NCBI RefSeq assembly: GCF_014204415.1
Contig: NZ_JACHLE010000001.1
Location: 496,001 to 560,000 of the forward strand
Direction of reading: 5' to 3'
Length of the DNA stretch: 64,000 bases
Source of the DNA: Chryseobacterium defluvii
Lineage (GTDB): Bacteria; Bacteroidota; Bacteroidia; Flavobacteriales; Weeksellaceae
The notes below the pieces were generated by a model. It did not search any database. It saw only the letters and a program-made list of their open reading frames with translations, and had not been told where the DNA came from. Position numbers and translations under genes: made by a program. Shown here piece by piece: positions 59,983 to 64,000 of this stretch. Each line of letters opens with the position of its first letter. Within the stretch, counting starts at the first letter, position 1.

Positions 59983-60797
59983 AAAAACATTTATTATTTA
60001 TCACCCTGGTTTTTACCTCGGCCAATTTCTACACACAGGATGCAAAAACTGCTGAAGAATGTTTCAAAAAAGCAGATTATAAGTGTGCGGAAGAGCAATA
60101 CACCAAACTGGCTGAAAAAGAACAGATCCAAAAAATCCTGTCGGAATATTACAATAATCTTGGAACAGCACAAAGAAGGCTGGGGAAGACCGCTTTAGCA
60201 TTCAAATCCTATGAATCCGCGCTAAGGGCCAATCCTATGTCGGCTCCTGTTTATGCTAATCTGGCTTCTTTGCACAGCCAGAGAGGAAGCAAAGCAAAAG
60301 CACTGGAATATATTGATAAAGGTTTGCAGATAGAACCGGAGAATGTGGATATGTATCTGACGCGTTCCAAGATCTATGACAGCCAGGGAAAAAAAGATCT
60401 GGCCGTAAAAGAACTGAATCAGATCCTGAGCTTTGCATCGGACAACTTATTTGCAAGAACAGGTTTAGCCAATCTGAAGAAAAACAACGGGGATCTGGAT
60501 GGCGCTCTGAAAGATTACAACCAACTTATATCAGAAAAGCCGGAGTCGTTATTGTATAACGGAAGAGGTGATCTTTACCTGAAAATGAAAAAAACAAAAG
60601 AAGCGCTTGCAGATGTGAACAAGGCCATTTCTATTGATCCTAAATTTGCCCATTCTTATGTTACAAAGGCATTGATCTTATTTGAAACTCAAAAGCCCAA
60701 AGAAGCCTGTGCCAATCTGGATAAAGCCGTAAGTCTGGGATATGAAAAGCCTTTATTGTTGGAATATTATACGAAATGCCCTGTGGTTGCGAAATAG
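59979..60797 (+). CDS. Secreted/periplasmic TPR protein
   Basis: 272 residues from the ATG at 59979, which overlaps the PAP2 stop as ATGA; the same frame opens earlier inside the PAP2 gene but that part is its shadow. Signal peptide (KKHLLFITLVFTSANFYTQ), then about six TPR units, for instance YYNNLGTAQRRLGKTALAFK and LLYNGRGDLYLKMKKTKEAL. TPRs mediate protein contacts; no partner is evident. Last gene of the tatA unit. Confidence 0.9.
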   Translation: MKKHLLFITLVFTSANFYTQDAKTAEECFKKADYKCAEEQYTKLAEKEQIQKILSEYYNNLGTAQRRLGKTALAFKSYESALRANPMSAPVYANLASLHSQRGSKAKALEYIDKGLQIEPENVDMYLTRSKIYDSQGKKDLAVKELNQILSFASDNLFARTGLANLKKNNGDLDGALKDYNQLISEKPESLLYNGRGDLYLKMKKTKEALADVNKAISIDPKFAHSYVTKALILFETQKPKEACANLDKAVSLGYEKPLLLEYYTKCPVVAK

Positions 60798-60865
60798 CAC
60801 AATTACAGATTATAAATTTTAAATGTAAGATATATCAATATTGATCATTCATCACATATCATTTA

Positions 60866-61339
60866 TCAATCATTATGATAAGGCTTTCCCTGTAGAATCT
60901 GATCTGCCCTGTATAACTGTTCCACTATAAATAAGCGGATCATCTGATGGGTGAATGTCATTTTAGATAAGGATATCTTCTCGTTGGTCCTGCTGTAGAT
61001 CTCATCCGAAAAGCCATAGGCGCCGCCAATGAGAAAGTGGATCTTTTTCACGGAAGAACCCATCCAGTCGTCTATTTTTTTGGAAAACTCCCTGCTCGTA
61101 TACTGTTTTCCTTTTTCGTCCAGAATAATGACCAGGTCATTTTTATCGATATGATTAAAAAATAATTTAGCTTCTTCTTTTTTCAGAAGATCAGGAGAAA
61201 GGTTTTTAGCATTCCTGATATCAGGAATTTCAATGATCTCAAAATTCCAGTGTTTGGGAAGCCGGTTAAGGTAATAGTTGATCAGGGAAAAAATCTCCTT
61301 ATCATCTGTTTTACCGATACAAAGTAAGCTGATCCGCAT
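60866..61339 (-). CDS. rlmH: 23S rRNA (pseudouridine1915-N3)-methyltransferase
   Basis: 157 residues, the standard RlmH length. VIILDEKGKQYTSREFSKKI, FLIGGAYGFSDEI and the terminal RLFIVEQLYRADQILQGKPY (with YH at the end) are the SPOUT knot motifs. It methylates pseudouridine 1915 in the 70S ribosome. The gene converges on the TPR gene; the gap shows no strong terminator. Confidence 0.97.
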   Translation of the reverse strand: MRISLLCIGKTDDKEIFSLINYYLNRLPKHWNFEIIEIPDIRNAKNLSPDLLKKEEAKLFFNHIDKNDLVIILDEKGKQYTSREFSKKIDDWMGSSVKKIHFLIGGAYGFSDEIYSRTNEKISLSKMTFTHQMIRLFIVEQLYRADQILQGKPYHND

Positions 61340-61425
61340 TTGTTTTCAATAAAGAGTTCAAAGATATTCATTAATTAGAGATTTTTTTCATATTTTCATC
61401 ATGTTTTTAATGCTATAATTAATAA

Positions 61426-62439
61426 ATGAGTGTAAAGGTTCCTAAATTTATCTTGAAAATTCAAGAGTTCTTTGATGATATACATATTCCTGTTCTGGGA
61501 ATATCGCTTTGGCAGATGTTCCAAATCTACATTTCAGGGATCTTCAAGGGAAAAATAGGGCGGAAGGCAGCAGCTATTTCCTGGAGCTTTACCATCAGTT
61601 TATTTCCTTTTATCCTGTTCTTATTATCGGTATTGCCCTATATGCCCCATTACGACAAACTTCAATTCTATATTTTCGAAGTATTGATCCATAATGTGTT
61701 TCCTTCCAATATGGAAACCGATGTAAGAGGATATATTGAAAAAAGTATTGTTCCCAATATGAGGGGAATCAGTAACCTGACCATTATTCTTGCACTGATC
61801 TTCGCTACTAACGGCACATTTTCGCTCATCAACGGATTTAATGAAAATAATGAAGAAAAGTTGAGTGATGTAAAGGAGTTTATCCTTTCGTTCTTTATTA
61901 CGATAGGGTTTATCAGTATCGTGTTTTTGGCCCTTTTCGGGGTGTATTATGTAGAGGTTGTTATGAAGCTCTTTACCCCTTCTTATGATATTTCCTGGCT
62001 GGTTAATAATTTATCCAAAATCATAGGTTTTGTTTCTTTTCCTTTGTTCTATTTTATCCTCCTGGCCTTATTTTACTGGCTGGGAACCGTTAAGATCACA
62101 AGATTCAGGCAGGCTGTTCCCGGAGCTATTTTAACGACCGTTCTGTTTGTGGTTACCACTTATATTTTTGCCATCTATGTGAAAGATATTGCAAGATATA
62201 ATGTTCTTTACGGATCTATCGGAAGTATGATCCTGCTGATGGTCTGGGTAAATATCAATGTGTATCTGCTTTTATTCGGGAATGAACTTAATATGGCGAT
62301 CAGAAAACTGAGAATAGAAAAACTATTGTCGGATGAGCTTAAAAAAGAGACGTCCCATTTTCATACGGAAATTACAGAACCTGACTTGGAAGGAGATGAA
62401 GACCATATTCTGAAACTTAATGATAAAAATAAATCATGA
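61426..62439 (+). CDS. YihY/BrkB family inner-membrane protein
   Basis: 337 residues with about six membrane helices. Family blocks: GKIGRKAAAISWSFTISLFP near the start, ALIFATNGTFSLINGFN, and the end RYNVLYGSIGSMILLMVWVN followed by LLFGNELNMAIRK. Once called RNase BN, the family is now viewed as membrane proteins of uncertain, possibly transport, function. Its stop overlaps the next gene (ATGA). Confidence 0.93.
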   Translation: MSVKVPKFILKIQEFFDDIHIPVLGISLWQMFQIYISGIFKGKIGRKAAAISWSFTISLFPFILFLLSVLPYMPHYDKLQFYIFEVLIHNVFPSNMETDVRGYIEKSIVPNMRGISNLTIILALIFATNGTFSLINGFNENNEEKLSDVKEFILSFFITIGFISIVFLALFGVYYVEVVMKLFTPSYDISWLVNNLSKIIGFVSFPLFYFILLALFYWLGTVKITRFRQAVPGAILTTVLFVVTTYIFAIYVKDIARYNVLYGSIGSMILLMVWVNINVYLLLFGNELNMAIRKLRIEKLLSDELKKETSHFHTEITEPDLEGDEDHILKLNDKNKS

Positions 62440-62819
62440 TTAAATCTGTCAAAAGCTTAATTATTCTTGCATCCTTTACTTTGTTTTCCTGTGATCATAT
62501 CATTGATGAAATAGATCGTGAAAGAGAAGAGGAAAGCTATACTACGCCCTATATGGGAAAATGGACGGGAAATTTTAATGGAGATCAAAGCGGAACTTTA
62601 GTTTTGAATGTAGGTAAGAGCGGAACCATAGAAGGAGTAAGAGTGTCGGGTAGTTTTCAGGAAACCTTTTATACTTCACTTCTGGGAGGCGGAAGCGGAG
62701 CTATTAATGGTATTACAACTTCGGGTTCGGGATTTGTTCTGCATGGAAGCCTCGAATCCAAATCCGGAACCTGGACTATAGGAAATCTGAACGGAACATG
62801 GTCTGTAATAAAAAATTAA
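62436..62819 (+). CDS. Small lipoprotein of unknown function
   Basis: 127 residues. Signal sequence with lipobox TLFSC (Cys19), a charged linker (DEIDREREEES), then a Gly/Ser/Thr-rich beta domain opening with GKWTGNFNGDQSGTLVLN and closing with GNLNGTWSVIKN. The repeated GxW...G pattern suggests a small beta barrel. It overlaps the YihY-family gene by 4 bp (ATGA), so it is translated with it. Confidence 0.82.
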   Translation: MIKSVKSLIILASFTLFSCDHIIDEIDREREEESYTTPYMGKWTGNFNGDQSGTLVLNVGKSGTIEGVRVSGSFQETFYTSLLGGGSGAINGITTSGSGFVLHGSLESKSGTWTIGNLNGTWSVIKN

Positions 62820-62827
62820 TAAGGAGA

Positions 62828-64000
62828 TTATTCTTCTGTTATAGTCCCGTTATTCTTCTTTGCCTCCATACTTAATGTGATAAATCCTAAAATTGCGGCT
62901 AAAAAAGAAGCTACTAAAATGGCAAATTTTGCCTCATTCTGTAGGGTAATCTGACCTTTAAATGAGAGCAATGCAATAAAAATAGACATTGTAAAGCCAA
63001 TTCCGGCTAAAAAACCAACCCCCAGCATTTGCATCCATGAACTGTCCTGAGGCAGAGAACTCAGTTTAAGCCTGATAGCAATAAACGAGAAAAGATTGAT
63101 GCCGATAAGTTTTCCCAGAACCAACCCGCCAATAACTCCTATTCCCAAGGTGCTGGTCAATCCCCCAAGCATCTCATTGCTGAATGTAATATTGGTATTG
63201 GCTAAGGCAAAGACGGGCATGATAAGGAAATTGACCGGAAAATGGAGCTTGTGTTCCAGCTTTTCCAAAGGTGATGGTTCCACATCGGAAGTATTGGTAG
63301 GAATGGAAAAAGCCAGCAATACCCCGGCAATAGTGGCATGCACCCCTGAATGATGCAGGAAGTACCATAAGAATGCTCCGGGGATTAAATAGAAGATCAT
63401 TTTTTTAACCTTTAAAAAATTCAAAAGGAATAATAAAGCAGTTATCCCGAAAGATAACAACAGGTAGGTCCAGTGTATCTGTTCGGTATAAAAAACGGCA
63501 ATGACCAATATGGCCCCCAAGTCATCTACGATGGCCAAAGCAGCGAGGAAGATCTTTATGGAATTAGGAACCCTGTTTCCCAGCATGGAAACGATAGCCA
63601 GAGAGAACGCAATATCTGTTGCCATGGGAATTCCCCAACCGTTACCGTATTGAGTCCCAAAGTTAAAAATACTGAAAATAAGGGCAGGAATCAGCATTCC
63701 ACCTATAGCGGCTACTATGGGGAGTGAGGCATTTTTAAAAGAAGAAAGTTCGCCTTCTACAAGTTCCCGCTTGATCTCCAGGCCTACCAGAAGGAAGAAT
63801 ATGGCCATCAAACCATCATTGATCCATATGCTGACAGGATAACTCAGATGAAAAAGGTTAATTCCTGCCTCCTTATCCAGAAACTTCTGAAAGCTTCCCG
63901 CTGAAGCTGAATTAGCAATGAAAAGCGATATTAATACACATACAATAAGTATGATCCCTGAAGACTGGCTGCTGTTAAAAAACTTTTTAAAATAAAGCGA
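62828..64000 (-). CDS. nhaA: Na+/H+ antiporter NhaA, N-terminus cut by window end
   Basis: 390 codons are visible; the frame stays open through base 64000 so only the first few residues are missing. The visible start reads LYFKKFFNSSQSSG and the hinge WINDGLMAIFFLLVGLEIKRE is the NhaA signature. The functional Asp pair sits in ALAIVDDLGAILVIAVFY, and PMATDIAFSLAIVSMLG is the TM4 assembly region. It exchanges Na+ or Li+ for protons across the inner membrane. It is convergent with the small lipoprotein with only 8 bp between stops. Confidence 0.96.
   Translation of the reverse strand, partial: SLYFKKFFNSSQSSGIILIVCVLISLFIANSASAGSFQKFLDKEAGINLFHLSYPVSIWINDGLMAIFFLLVGLEIKRELVEGELSSFKNASLPIVAAIGGMLIPALIFSIFNFGTQYGNGWGIPMATDIAFSLAIVSMLGNRVPNSIKIFLAALAIVDDLGAILVIAVFYTEQIHWTYLLLSFGITALLFLLNFLKVKKMIFYLIPGAFLWYFLHHSGVHATIAGVLLAFSIPTNTSDVEPSPLEKLEHKLHFPVNFLIMPVFALANTNITFSNEMLGGLTSTLGIGVIGGLVLGKLIGINLFSFIAIRLKLSSLPQDSSWMQMLGVGFLAGIGFTMSIFIALLSFKGQITLQNEAKFAILVASFLAAILGFITLSMEAKKNNGTITEE

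Overview
The window is a chromosomal segment of a Bacteroidota bacterium of the class Flavobacteriia, most likely Chryseobacterium or a close relative in the Weeksellaceae. The signs are low GC content, -7 promoter elements of the form TAnnTTTG at many genes, no consistent Shine-Dalgarno sequences, four secreted proteins ending in type IX secretion (T9SS) C-terminal sorting domains, a fused SecDF, an OMP_b-brl_3-type outer-membrane protein, and short palindromic intergenic repeats. The genus is inferred from gene style, not from a marker gene. Both ends cut genes: a GH13 amylase on the left and nhaA on the right. There is no rRNA, tRNA, CRISPR array, IS element or prophage.

Layout. 1-2842: end of a maltodextrin-use cluster (GH13, an NTF2-fold protein, an SLC45/GPH-type sugar permease), followed by a 13-copy heptamer array. 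3.2-4.6 kb: pirin and an FMN reductase. 4.6-11.4 kb: purine genes purM, purN, purH, purD and guaA, separated by palindromic repeats and short upstream ORFs rather than packed as one tight operon. 12.1-15.9 kb: a large secreted repeat protein. 16.2-25.1 kb: UbiB-like kinase, DEAD-box helicase, SGNH hydrolase, lipoprotein, alcohol dehydrogenase and unrecognised secreted or membrane proteins. 25.2-29.3 kb: PEP carboxylase and a T9SS subtilase. 29.4-33.3 kb: nucleotide-sugar-type cluster (DegT aminotransferase, membrane protein, GalE, methyltransferase, nucleotidyltransferase). 33.3-42.1 kb: outer-membrane barrel protein, mltG-dapF, a pnuC-linked Asn/Ser-rich lipoprotein, amino-acid permease, beta-propeller.

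42.2-47.5 kb is the most unusual locus: a small protein with a possible GrpE-like wing, a divergent 837-residue Hsp70 with an extra beta domain, and, converging on it, two tandem paralogous membrane proteins of unknown function. 47.8-56.7 kb holds hemN, a T9SS PQQ-type sugar dehydrogenase, secDF, a drug-type MFS transporter and a T9SS delta-60-repeat protein. 57-59 kb encodes three overlapping lipoproteins (YHYH domain, YwqK-like, Sco1-like). The right end holds tatA, a PAP2 phosphatase, a TPR protein, rlmH, a YihY-family membrane protein, a lipoprotein and nhaA.

Regulatory pattern. Many TAnnTTTG elements end only 4-7 bp before the start codon, implying leaderless mRNAs, and in several genes this decides between alternative starts. 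Clear intrinsic terminators close many units. Families named here come from visible motifs and general knowledge of those families; no database search was run.
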